Source: Nematocida homosporus (taxonomy: Eukaryota; Microsporidia). Taken from it: a stretch of DNA of 64,000 nucleotides. Positions 56,523 through 64,000 of the stretch are shown in pieces; position 1 is the first letter of the stretch; each line of letters opens with the position of its first letter. Made by a program: the position numbers and the translations under genes. The notes below the pieces were generated by a model that was not told where the DNA came from, made no database searches, and was given only the letters and a program-made list of their open reading frames with translations. Location of the stretch: contig NW_026250682.1 of assembly GCF_024244095.1 (NCBI RefSeq), positions 1 to 64,000 on the forward strand. The letters are read 5' to 3'.

Positions 56523-57134
56523 ATGAAGCTCTTCCTTGTGTTTGTCTTGTCTTTAGTTTTAGTGCGTAGTAAGTTGCTCTTACCAATCAGCGATATTGGG
56601 ACTCCGTTTGTTTTCAAAAGACCGATTATAGCCAACCAGATCTGCAAAGGATCCTTTAAACTCTCCACACCTACCGAAGGATCCCTGGACGTGACTATCT
56701 TTTCTGAAGAGGGCAAGCGAGTTTTCTACAAAAGAGGCTTAAAGTCGCAAGAGACCGTTGATTTCTCTTTCAACACCACCGAGCCACAAACCTTCCAAGT
56801 CCAGATTGAGCAAGGCGACCCAGTGCCCGAAAAGACAGTTTTAGTGGAGTATGAGATTACCTCGCAGTTCAATACTTTTAACAAAGCAGTTGCCAAGTCA
56901 GAAGTACTAGAGCCTGCTCTCTTGGAAATCTCACGGATTGAAAAGCTGCTTTACGAGCTATCCTTACAAACCTCATTCCGTCAGAAGGAAATCGCCGCCT
57001 TTTCCAACAGTATCAATGACATTGTTATTTCCATTCCCTGTATCAACTTCATCATGTTCATAGCTTTTGCTGGTATTTTGGGGTACCAAATGATCTCATT
57101 CAAAGACTTCCTCAAGAAGAAGAAGCTCATCTAA
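56523..57134 (+). CDS. p24/EMP24 cargo receptor
   Basis: The ATG at 56523 starts a signal peptide (LFLVFVLSLVLVRS). A lumenal GOLD-type beta domain and a coiled helix follow, then one membrane helix (about 177-196, ISIPCINFIMFIAFAGILGY) and a short cytosolic tail ending Lys-Lys-Lys-Lys-Leu-Ile, which fits a dilysine COPI retrieval signal (KKxx). p24 proteins pack cargo into COPII and COPI vesicles between ER and Golgi. The 203-residue length is typical. Confidence 0.85.
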   Translation: MKLFLVFVLSLVLVRSKLLLPISDIGTPFVFKRPIIANQICKGSFKLSTPTEGSLDVTIFSEEGKRVFYKRGLKSQETVDFSFNTTEPQTFQVQIEQGDPVPEKTVLVEYEITSQFNTFNKAVAKSEVLEPALLEISRIEKLLYELSLQTSFRQKEIAAFSNSINDIVISIPCINFIMFIAFAGILGYQMISFKDFLKKKKLI

Positions 57135-57451
57135 ATGGACTAGTTTATGTTATGTTATCTTTACTTATGTTTTATTGAGTTGGTAGTGAGTTGGTATTGA
57201 GTTAGTAGTGTGTTAATAGTGTGTTGGCATTGTGCTACGTTATTGAGTTTGTAGTGTGTTGGCATTGAGATAGGATAGAACAAGATACCAACCTAATACC
57301 AACCCAATACGAGCCTAATACCAACCTAATGGAAATATCAACAACTTAGTGTGTTGGGTTGGGTTAATTGGATTGGTATTGCGAAACCTTTTTGAAACAG
57401 CTATCAGTTGAGCTAGTATTGGGTTATATTGGGTTAGGGAATTGCTTTGAC
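57135..57451. other. Spacer with repeat-derived open codons
   Basis: No gene is seen. Open codons run from about 57368 into the next gene through the repeat (translated Leu-Val-Leu-Gly-Tyr-Ile-Gly-Leu-Gly) but contain no ATG. The likely start is the ATG at 57452. Confidence 0.5.
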
Positions 57452-58630
57452 ATGGATATAGTCTGGTCTACAGTCACTGGAACCCAGCTGCACTGTAAGA
57501 AAGAAAGTGTGGCTACTTTTTTGGAAAGACACTCTCTATCCCTGAGTACCCATGCTGTTGTTCAAATTACTTGGTCAGGAACCCGCTTAGTTGGGCAGCG
57601 CACTTTAGAACTGGACGGCTTGCTAGGACGGGTCGAAAATGCGAAGACTCTGCGCTATCTTTTAGTCCAGCCCGAGCACCAACTGACCATTTGCTTAAAC
57701 AGTTATACCCGAGAGTTCTTACTAGCCGATCTCAACCAGCTGACTTTCTCCTGTGCTAAGCAAACACCTATAAGTCAAGTTCTTCGTGACTTGCGCCATT
57801 ATTTCAGCCCGGACTTGGTCGAATCGCATTTTACCCTCTACACCGTTGAGTCAACCGCATTAGGCCGAACCTTAGTTGAGGTTAAACTCGGCAGTGTAGC
57901 AGAGACCTACACCAATTTACAGCTGCAAGCACGAGATCCTTTTCTCCTTGCCCGCACTCGACAGCCGCAATACGTCCAGTCCTTCTACCAACTAGACACC
58001 TTCAACAGTTCCCTGCTCTTCGCCACCCAGTACGCTATCTCGCTCTACAGCCACTTCATCCTAGCCCAGAAGAAAGGAGGTCCAGATAAGTACGGCCAGT
58101 CCTTAGAAATAACCGAAGACTTACGTGCTTTCAAACAAGTGTTTGGCAAACGCCATTTCCTCGTTATAGAAACCCCAGGCACGCGCTGGACCTTCTACTC
58201 TAAATCACGTCCTAATACTGACCAACTCCTTTATGAGATTAAACAAGCTCCGCGTTATAAGCCCCGTGAAATAGAGCCTTCTAAATCAAACAAAATCCAA
58301 CGCTACTGCCAATCAATTGAAACTCTCCTCGCCAAAAACAATCCTTCCCTCTCTTCCCTACCTCTTTTCTCCCGTATCTTCCCCTCCGAACTGCCTACCG
58401 ACCAAATGGCCCAAGATCCAGTCCAGCTCCTACACAAGCTAGAATCTTATCTCCAAAGAAGTGTCTGGGACAATGTCAATATTGAGTTTATTCTTTATTT
58501 GCTGGTTGCCCAAAACATCCTGCCTATCGATGGCCTTCAGGACGAAGTCCGTCAGTTCAGCACACATCGCAAGCAAATACTCTCCCAATTAAGAGACTTC
58601 CTTCACCGCCAACAGTCCAACCGCCATTAA
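57452..58630 (+). CDS. Hypothetical soluble protein, 392 aa
   Basis: The ATG at 57452 follows a repeat-rich leader. The protein is soluble, Leu- and Gln-rich, with no signal peptide or membrane segment. An N-terminal mixed alpha/beta part (Thr-Arg-Leu-Val-Gly-Gln-Arg-Thr-Leu-Glu-Leu-Asp) is followed by a longer helical part and a Gln/Arg-rich C-terminus. I recognise no motif. Its stop overlaps the convergent Rrp1 gene by 4 bases. Function is unknown. Confidence 0.65.
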   Translation: MDIVWSTVTGTQLHCKKESVATFLERHSLSLSTHAVVQITWSGTRLVGQRTLELDGLLGRVENAKTLRYLLVQPEHQLTICLNSYTREFLLADLNQLTFSCAKQTPISQVLRDLRHYFSPDLVESHFTLYTVESTALGRTLVEVKLGSVAETYTNLQLQARDPFLLARTRQPQYVQSFYQLDTFNSSLLFATQYAISLYSHFILAQKKGGPDKYGQSLEITEDLRAFKQVFGKRHFLVIETPGTRWTFYSKSRPNTDQLLYEIKQAPRYKPREIEPSKSNKIQRYCQSIETLLAKNNPSLSSLPLFSRIFPSELPTDQMAQDPVQLLHKLESYLQRSVWDNVNIEFILYLLVAQNILPIDGLQDEVRQFSTHRKQILSQLRDFLHRQQSNRH

Positions 58631-59292
58631 TCTTTACCCGATTCCCGGCCGCACAAGTATACCTTATGCAACAACTCTCGCATTCGCAACGATGCCTTTG
58701 GATTGTTCCCTGCTTCATAGGCCAGCTCAGCTACAGTTTGATCAATGCCTTGCTTTTTCAGTACTGGTAGTACTTTAGCCCGGAAGAATTCACGGAAGTA
58801 CGTATCTCCCTGGGCTATAAAGTAGTTCACCAAATAAACAACCTCTTTATCATTTAGCACTGATTTTGAAGCCAGCACTGTACCCATAGCTGCTACGTCG
58901 TATTTAGAACCCGGGCCTCTAACCACCCATTCTTCCAAGTCAATCGTATACTGCTTGCAACTCCAGGCCACCACTTGTTTCACCAGCAGCTCAAACTTCT
59001 TCTCTCTTCTAATACCAATCTTACTCCATTTCTCTCTAATACTAGCTAGCCAGGCCTTAATAAACACCCAACCGTCTTCCCGTTGGCCGATTTGCTCTAA
59101 GACTATCTCAATCCATTCCTCCTGCTGTTCTCGCTTGGGCAAACCCCAATAGGCGTAAACCAGAGACTCTGCTACAGTCTTATAATCACTAGCCGACCCA
59201 ATTGCGACCTTATCTAACCCCAATAAAGACTCCTTATCTACCACAAACTCTTCAGCGGCAGCAATACGTTTGCACAGTTCGGTTACACTCAT
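58627..59292 (-). CDS. RRP1: Rrp1/Nop52 ribosome biogenesis protein
   Basis: The Nop52 domain spans most of the 221 residues: Ala-Tyr-Trp-Gly-Leu-Pro-Lys, Trp-Val-Phe-Ile-Lys-Ala-Trp-Leu-Ala-Ser-Ile-Arg-Glu-Lys-Trp-Ser-Lys-Ile and Arg-Arg-Glu-Lys-Lys-Phe-Glu-Leu-Leu-Val-Lys match the family's Phe-x-Thr-Met-x-Arg-Glu-Trp and Asp-Lys-Phe helices. Rrp1 works in nucleolar 27S pre-rRNA maturation for the 60S subunit. There is no NLS tail, consistent with a reduced version. Confidence 0.75.
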   Translation of the reverse strand: MSVTELCKRIAAAEEFVVDKESLLGLDKVAIGSASDYKTVAESLVYAYWGLPKREQQEEWIEIVLEQIGQREDGWVFIKAWLASIREKWSKIGIRREKKFELLVKQVVAWSCKQYTIDLEEWVVRGPGSKYDVAAMGTVLASKSVLNDKEVVYLVNYFIAQGDTYFREFFRAKVLPVLKKQGIDQTVAELAYEAGNNPKASLRMRELLHKVYLCGRESGKD

Positions 59293-59928
59293 AAAATTTT
59301 GTCTCCAATCGTGCCATTAGCTACTATCTTCTCCTCTTTCCACCTTCTCCTAGTCCCCACTCCTCTTATCTCATCCTATCCCACCTCATCCTATCCCACC
59401 TCATCTCATCTTATCTTATCTCATTTCATTTCATACCATAACAATTCAATACACACACAATCAATCAATCAAAACAAACACCAACCCATTACTATCTGTT
59501 GTGTCCAAGCTCGGATAAAGACCTCTCATTGGGTTAGTATTGAGTTAGTATTGAGTTGGTATACGAGTTTGAGTAGCTTCTAGATCTGGTATCGTCTTCT
59601 GTAAATCTTTCATGTATGCCATAGAGAGTCCTAAAAAGTCCTTTATCAATCTTCGTCGTATCTTTATGCTCTATTGGCTTGTTTTAGTTTGGTTTGGTTT
59701 AGTATTGCGTTGTTTAAAGTAGTAAGGAATAAATATCTACATTATCTGTACTTACTCGTTTAAAAGTAGAGATATATCAAGATTCTCATTAAGATCGACA
59801 GGAAATGGTACAGACACCACAATAAGTCTTGTTTATTTATTCATTGCCCAACTTAATCACCACCTATCTTAATCACCACTACTCATATTAATCACCACCC
59901 AACTTAATCACCACCCAACTTAACCCAT
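59293..59928. other. Intergenic spacer, 636 bases
   Basis: This lies upstream of Rrp1 and downstream of Sdo1. Near 59330-59440 it is CATCCTATCC/TCATCTCATC repeats; an open frame there is low complexity and not called. About 59580-59820 is non-repetitive, without a reading frame, and could hold a structured RNA, though I cannot show one. Confidence 0.45.
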
Positions 59929-60630
59929 TTAAATCTCCACTAACTCCTCAATCTCTTCCTCAGGGATCTCCTCTATGCTAACTCCAGCGCGTTCGGCCTC
60001 ACGACAAATCAAGCCGTACAGATCATCTGAGGCCTCCAAGCAACATCCGTGACTCTGGAAAACCGAACCTTCTGGCACAGCTGCTACCACACCCGCCCAG
60101 TCAATACTCTCCGAGGCCCGCAGCTTAATCCGGCGTCGTTGCCACCCCAATTGCACGGCCTTCTTAGCTATTTCAGCCACCTGTACTTTTGGTGGTTTGG
60201 TTGAAACCGCATGACCGACTTCCTTGAGCAATCCTTCGGCTTGCACCGCATTAATCCTACCCCCAGTAGGCAGTCGCAATCTTTCTTGTAGTCCGGCACA
60301 CACGGCCTTCCGCAGACTCGCTAATTCAACCGCACGAGCCGCACTATCTCGTCGTGCCGTACCCCCGGCCAAAATTGCCCGTAGTGCGCCTTCACCCGTT
60401 ACTCCAAACTCCGCCCGGACTTCAGCCGCCCGAGCCACTTCCCCACGGTTAATATCACTGAACACACACTCCGTATGCAAGACTTCCGCCAACGCCAGCC
60501 CAGGATTACGCTTATATTCGTACAACTTATTCGGCCGCACGCCCACCTCAAAAACCCGACCGTGTGCCCCCTTATACTGCACTACCGTTACACCAACTAA
60601 CTCTTTCCGACTCTTTGGCGCAAATATCAT
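59929..60630 (-). CDS. SDO1: Ribosome maturation factor Sdo1 (SBDS)
   Basis: The N-terminal FYSH domain has Val-Gly-Val-Thr-Val-Val-Gln-Tyr-Lys, Arg-Val-Phe-Glu-Val-Gly, Leu-x-Glu-Val-Leu-x-x-Glu-x-Val-Phe-x-Asp-Ile-x-x-Gly, matching SBDS. The Arg-Ile-Asn helix domain and a C-terminal ferredoxin-like domain ending in an acidic tail follow (233 residues). With Efl1, Sdo1 releases Tif6/eIF6 from 60S subunits. The codon usage is GC-rich and Ala/Arg/Val-heavy compared with the neighbours. Confidence 0.9.
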   Translation of the reverse strand: MIFAPKSRKELVGVTVVQYKGAHGRVFEVGVRPNKLYEYKRNPGLALAEVLHTECVFSDINRGEVARAAEVRAEFGVTGEGALRAILAGGTARRDSAARAVELASLRKAVCAGLQERLRLPTGGRINAVQAEGLLKEVGHAVSTKPPKVQVAEIAKKAVQLGWQRRRIKLRASESIDWAGVVAAVPEGSVFQSHGCCLEASDDLYGLICREAERAGVSIEEIPEEEIEELVEI

Positions 60631-61085
60631 AATGAATAAGATTTACTCCTTTCCCCCTTTATCACCCAAGTATCCTCTTACATTCACATAACTTATTCTA
60701 CTACAGTTTTGCCATATTACATTACATTACTTCACATTACTTCACTCCACATTACTTCACTCCACATTACTTCACTTCACATTACTTCACTTCACACTAA
60801 CAACCCAATTCAGCCACTCTACATTTCACTATAACATACATGAATACCATCGAAAGTAGGCTTAACTTAACTTATACTAAACTATACTAAACTTATACAC
60901 AAGCAACCCAAACCAGACTTAACTTAACTTAAACGCAACCCACACTTAACTTAACTTAGCTAAACTATACTTACTTAAACCAAACTATACTAAACCAAAC
61001 CCACCCCAACCTATACTCACACGCAATCCATACTTAACTTAACTTAACTTAACTTAACCTAATCAATTTATTCCCTGGCTAGGCC
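60631..61085. repeat. Spacer with tandem repeats
   Basis: No gene is seen. About five 15-base ATTACTTCACTCCAC units lie at 60721-60796, and AACTTAACTTAA/AAACTATACT runs follow from 60860 to 61065. Confidence 0.75.
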
Positions 61086-61883
61086 TTAGATGGCAAACTC
61101 AGCAGCTGCGGCCAAAGCCATCAACTCCCGAACCGTATGGGCAATCTCCTGCTCAACCGTTGACTCAGTTACGTAGCCGGCACCAATCGCCATGACACTC
61201 AGTGCATCCACTGAAGTTTGAATCATCGCTTCAACCGCCTCACTCGTTAGGGCTAAATGGGCCACATCAAAGAACTTCCCATTAGAATAAGCATGTAATG
61301 CCTTCATCTTGTAGACAAAAGGCGTAATACCTAACAGCGACAATAAAGCAGCTTCAGAATGACCAACTCGTTTACCGTTGTACAAGGCTTGACACCGCGA
61401 AAGAATCTCAATCTTACCCTTAGTAATCTTAGTCACTATTCCTAAGGCATGGAAGAAACTAGTCTTCCCCGGGTCTAGCCCCGTAAAGACCGGCTCAATC
61501 CATAAGTCGCACTGTGATAAGTCTCCGGGCTTAGCTACTGAATTAACCTTCCGCGCCTCAAAGATATCCTCTAACTCACTTAACGAGCCATTAGTAAAGA
61601 TAACTCCTACATTGTTCTTAATAACCGACTCAATTCCAGCTAACTCCGGTCGGTTCTCCGCAAACTTTCTTAAGGCCAACTTAATAGTCGTGTTCTTCCC
61701 CATAAGGAAGTCTCCCTTACCAAGTATATCGTGTCTAATTAGTTGTATTTGATTTGATGACATTGACGTCATATCAACTACTAAGAACTTAGAATACTTT
61801 CCAAAGTATTCCTGCGTTCTATTAAATGAGTTAATTTTACGGGCTAATTTTGGGGTGGCTGTCCGCTGTTCTATTTGGATCAT
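61086..61883 (-). CDS. RPP0: 60S acidic ribosomal protein P0 (uL10) lacking the tail
   Basis: The N-terminal rRNA-binding domain (Phe-Leu-Met-Gly-Lys-Asn-Thr) and Thr-Gly-Leu-Asp-Pro-Gly-Lys-Thr-Ser-Phe-Phe-His-Ala-Leu-Gly-Ile-x-Thr-Lys-Ile identify P0. The protein stops at 265 residues (Ala-Ala-Ala-Glu-Phe-Ala-Ile), so the helices that bind P1/P2 and the acidic Asp-Met-Gly-Phe-Gly-Leu-Phe-Asp tail are absent; usual P0 is about 310-320. No downstream reading frame restores it. The C-run CCCCCC upstream (61913-61918, minus) is the microsporidian ribosomal-gene mark. The close match to the P0 core argues against its paralogue Mrt4. Confidence 0.85.
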   Translation of the reverse strand: MIQIEQRTATPKLARKINSFNRTQEYFGKYSKFLVVDMTSMSSNQIQLIRHDILGKGDFLMGKNTTIKLALRKFAENRPELAGIESVIKNNVGVIFTNGSLSELEDIFEARKVNSVAKPGDLSQCDLWIEPVFTGLDPGKTSFFHALGIVTKITKGKIEILSRCQALYNGKRVGHSEAALLSLLGITPFVYKMKALHAYSNGKFFDVAHLALTSEAVEAMIQTSVDALSVMAIGAGYVTESTVEQEIAHTVRELMALAAAAEFAI

Positions 61884-61912
61884 TAGTTAGAGGCAGGGGC
61901 AAAAGAAAAAAA

Positions 61913-61918
61913 GGGGGG
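61913..61918 (-). promoter_or_regulatory. C-run upstream of P0
   Basis: On the minus strand CCCCCC is followed by a T-rich run, about 30 bases before the ATG at 61883. It compares with the C-run before eL24. Confidence 0.6.
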
Positions 61919-61973
61919 TGGCTTAGTCTTTAATTATTTATAAGCCTACTTAGACTGGCCAAACAAAAGAGTA

Positions 61974-63977
61974 ATGGATCCACCGGTGGTTAGTATAAGT
62001 ACGGAAAGGTTTATGCGGATTTGGGAGGTATTTCAAGAGGGGGCTAATTGTATTGCTAATGGGCAGCCATGTAGTGGTATGGGTATGTATACGGCTGTCT
62101 TTCAGATTGTAGCGAGTGGGGAGGCGGCTTTTGCGGTGCGGTTGCATTGGTGTATAGGCAAGTACTTCTTTGCCTTGGCGGTTAAGCTTAGGGCGGGGAT
62201 TGAAGGTAGGGAGTGGGTTAAGGCGTATGCGGAAGCATTTGTGCGCTATGAGCAGGTGGTGGAGTTAATTGATGGAGTATGTGGGCACTTGAATGCGGCT
62301 GTACGGGAGAATAGGGAGTGTAGACGGGTGCGGGAGTTAGGGTATGTTATTTGGGAGCGGATTGTGTTGCGGCAGAGGTACGAGCAGAACTTGCCGGCTT
62401 TGCATGAATCTTTGCCCGATTATCGTGAGTGGGTGGAAGTTTGTTTGCGGTCTTTGCGGAAGATAGTGACTAATAATGGTGACGTATTGGAGTACTACCG
62501 GAACAATTATGAGACTGGGCTGGTGAATCGGGCGGTGGCTGAGTTTAGGCGGCGAGTGGGAGCTTATACGGGTAAGGATATCTTTGGGCATTTACAGCGG
62601 TGTAGTGTGGCCATTAGGAGTATAGTAGCGGAGTACCGGGAGTTGTTCTTGCCGGTTTCAGTGAGTTTGTTGGAGACGGAGTTGGAGAAAGCTATTTTTA
62701 CTGGGAAGGTAAGTGAGTTACGGGCGGAGATTGATCGGGTGCTGCAAGGGAAAGATCGGGAGGAGATTGCGGCTTTATGCCGGGCGGTCGAACCTTTGGA
62801 GAAACAGATTTTAGCGGTTTTCCTGGATAGTGCTCGGGTCTTTGCTCGGGCGCAATGGCCGGTTGAGTTTGACTGTGCGGCGATTGCCCGGGTGTATTCT
62901 GAGACGGCGGAGTTACTGGCGCCGACTGGGTCTCTGAAAATACTGGGGATTTTAGAGGAGACTTTGGCCCAACGCCTGGACCGGGCTGGAGTAGGATTGT
63001 TGCTTTCGGAGTACTTGGCCGTGGTAATTAGTCGGGGGAGACGGGTGGAGGTAGAATTGTTTGCTGTGCTGCTACGGTGTATTCCGGCGGGTGAGGAGAA
63101 AAGTATCTTTTACCAGTCGTATATGAAGAAGCTGATGGATCGGTTGTTGCACTTACGGTTTGATCCGATGATGGAACGGGCGGCGGTTGAAGCTTTACAA
63201 CTGCCTTGGGCTTTACGACGGAAAGTTGGGAAGATCTTTGATGATATCGTGCGGAGTACTAAGGACAACGAAGTGTTCTGGCAGAGTTACAACCAGACGA
63301 CAGCGGCATTGCCTAATGAGCCTTTTTTCTATGCGATTGTGACGACAGCATGTATGTGGCCGGTGGCTGAGACGGAAATGCAAGTGGCAGCTATTCCTGG
63401 GAGTTTAGTAGAGATGGTGGCTGCCTTTGAGAAGGCTTACTTGGCCCAGCATAAGAGAAGGAAACTTAGTTGGGCTAGTCGGCTTTCTTGGGTGGAGATT
63501 GAGCTGAGTACGGATAAGGTTTATACGGTGGAAATGCCGGTGTTGCACTATGCTCTGTTGGAGAAGATAGTGGAGGCTCCGTTGAGTATTGATGATGCAG
63601 CGGCTTGGCTAAGTGTGAGTACGATGCAGGCTCGGGCTGTACTAGAAAGCTTGCGCGGTTTAGATATTCTAAGTCGGGTGGATGAGACGTATGCCTTCAA
63701 TTCGGACTTTAGTTCGGCTCAGACTCAGCTTGTGGTGGCTGTTGATGACGTAGCTGCGAAGCGTATGGGCAATCGGAAGTTGTACTACCAGGCGCTCATT
63801 ACTAGGCAGTTGAAAGCTCTTGGAAAGTGTGACACGAGTAAGCTGCAAGAGATTATTCAAGCGACCCATACACCGGTCTTTAATTGGAACCCTATGGATT
63901 ACAATGAAGCTTTTCAAAGTCTACAGGAAAGGGCTTTACTAGAGGTAGAAGGTGATTTAACTCTTTATTTGCCCTAA
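61974..63977 (+). CDS. Cullin
   Basis: The 667-residue helical protein is divergent from P0, with 90 bases between starts. It ends with a cullin winged-helix tail: Ala-Leu-Ile-Thr-Arg-Gln-Leu-Lys (the Nedd8 lysine site corresponding to Ile-Val-Arg-x-Met-Lys), then Leu-Glu-Arg/Gln-Glu-Arg-Ala-Leu-Leu-Glu and Leu-Thr-Leu-Tyr-Leu-Pro. The middle has a plausible cullin-homology Ile-Asp-Asp-Ala-Ala segment. A CUL1/Cdc53-type SCF scaffold is likely given Cks1 nearby, but the paralogue cannot be fixed by eye. GC-rich, Val/Arg-rich codon use. Confidence 0.8.
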   Translation: MDPPVVSISTERFMRIWEVFQEGANCIANGQPCSGMGMYTAVFQIVASGEAAFAVRLHWCIGKYFFALAVKLRAGIEGREWVKAYAEAFVRYEQVVELIDGVCGHLNAAVRENRECRRVRELGYVIWERIVLRQRYEQNLPALHESLPDYREWVEVCLRSLRKIVTNNGDVLEYYRNNYETGLVNRAVAEFRRRVGAYTGKDIFGHLQRCSVAIRSIVAEYRELFLPVSVSLLETELEKAIFTGKVSELRAEIDRVLQGKDREEIAALCRAVEPLEKQILAVFLDSARVFARAQWPVEFDCAAIARVYSETAELLAPTGSLKILGILEETLAQRLDRAGVGLLLSEYLAVVISRGRRVEVELFAVLLRCIPAGEEKSIFYQSYMKKLMDRLLHLRFDPMMERAAVEALQLPWALRRKVGKIFDDIVRSTKDNEVFWQSYNQTTAALPNEPFFYAIVTTACMWPVAETEMQVAAIPGSLVEMVAAFEKAYLAQHKRRKLSWASRLSWVEIELSTDKVYTVEMPVLHYALLEKIVEAPLSIDDAAAWLSVSTMQARAVLESLRGLDILSRVDETYAFNSDFSSAQTQLVVAVDDVAAKRMGNRKLYYQALITRQLKALGKCDTSKLQEIIQATHTPVFNWNPMDYNEAFQSLQERALLEVEGDLTLYLP

Positions 63978-64000
63978 GCCATCAGTTAGATATAAAACTT

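Noticed and set aside
57368..57451. An N-terminal extension of the 57452 protein
   Set aside because: It begins at a TTG and is repeat-encoded; no ATG occurs before 57452.
59299..59583. A 94-codon plus-strand frame near the Rrp1 start
   Set aside because: Low-complexity Ser/Pro/Thr translation of a TCATCTCATC-type repeat, with no other support.
61086..61883. Mrt4 instead of P0
   Set aside because: The segment around Phe-Phe-His-Ala-Leu-Gly-Ile-x-Thr-Lys-Ile matches P0 more closely, and the C-run promoter mark is that of ribosomal proteins; the lost tail keeps a small doubt.

Overview
The window reads as nuclear DNA of a microsporidian. Genes are intron-free and the housekeeping proteins are short. 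Neighbouring genes can be almost touching: 13 bases separate one divergent pair, 27 another, and one convergent pair overlaps by 4 bases. Ribosomal-protein genes carry C-runs just upstream of the start codon, as described for microsporidia. The housekeeping set is eukaryotic (condensin, cullin, Sof1, Pop4, Sdo1, P0, p24), with no bacterial operon features. I cannot name the species.

Bases 1-36,000 are a lineage-specific region. Nearly every gene here is on the minus strand, encodes an N-terminal signal peptide or signal anchor, and matches no housekeeping family I recognise. It holds (a) an array of short secreted paralogues at 1.1-8.2 kb, with truncated and frameshifted members between them; (b) two ~1000-residue insulinase (M16) relatives whose zinc-binding motif is destroyed (10,064-13,069 plus; 31,512-34,562 minus); (c) a paralogous pair that share a front half but end either in 22-residue repeats plus coiled coil or in seven membrane helices (13,652-15,676; 17,767-19,668); (d) a pair of ~520-640-residue secreted LRR-like paralogues (15,856-17,415; 20,626-22,557); (e) a large Asn/Gln-rich coiled-coil protein on the plus strand (22,840-25,716); and (f) further secreted orphans. 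Many of the short secreted genes share a GAGATA-containing box just 5' of the start codon. I did not see this box in front of the housekeeping genes.

Bases 36,000-64,000 are conserved core genome: condensin Brn1 (crossed by an assembly gap that breaks the frame), adenosine kinase, a polytopic membrane protein, Sof1, eL24, tRNA-Leu(CAG), Cks1, a Kti12 relative, a shrunken E1/Aos1-like protein, a 7-helix membrane protein, a secreted Cys-Pro-Pro-Ala repeat protein, Pop4, glycyl-tRNA synthetase, a Dbp8-like DEAD-box helicase, a Tim50-like protein, a p24 cargo receptor, Rrp1, Sdo1, uL10/P0 and a cullin. Several serve ribosome biogenesis (Sof1, Dbp8-like, Rrp1, Sdo1) or the cell cycle and ubiquitin pathways (Cks1, cullin, Brn1, E1-like). 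Several have lost expected motifs: the P-loop in Kti12, the nucleotide-binding core in the E1-like protein, DxDxT in the Tim50-like protein, and the acidic tail in P0.

The most striking signal crosses both halves. A short repeat, roughly TTGGGTTAGTA with close variants (GTTGGTGTTG, GAGTTGAGTT), fills the intergenic DNA on both strands. It also occurs inside coding regions in several frames, giving Pro-Asn-Thr-Asn-Pro linkers on one strand, and Val-Leu-Gly signal-peptide cores and in-frame stop codons on the other. It sits at the frameshift that splits one family member.
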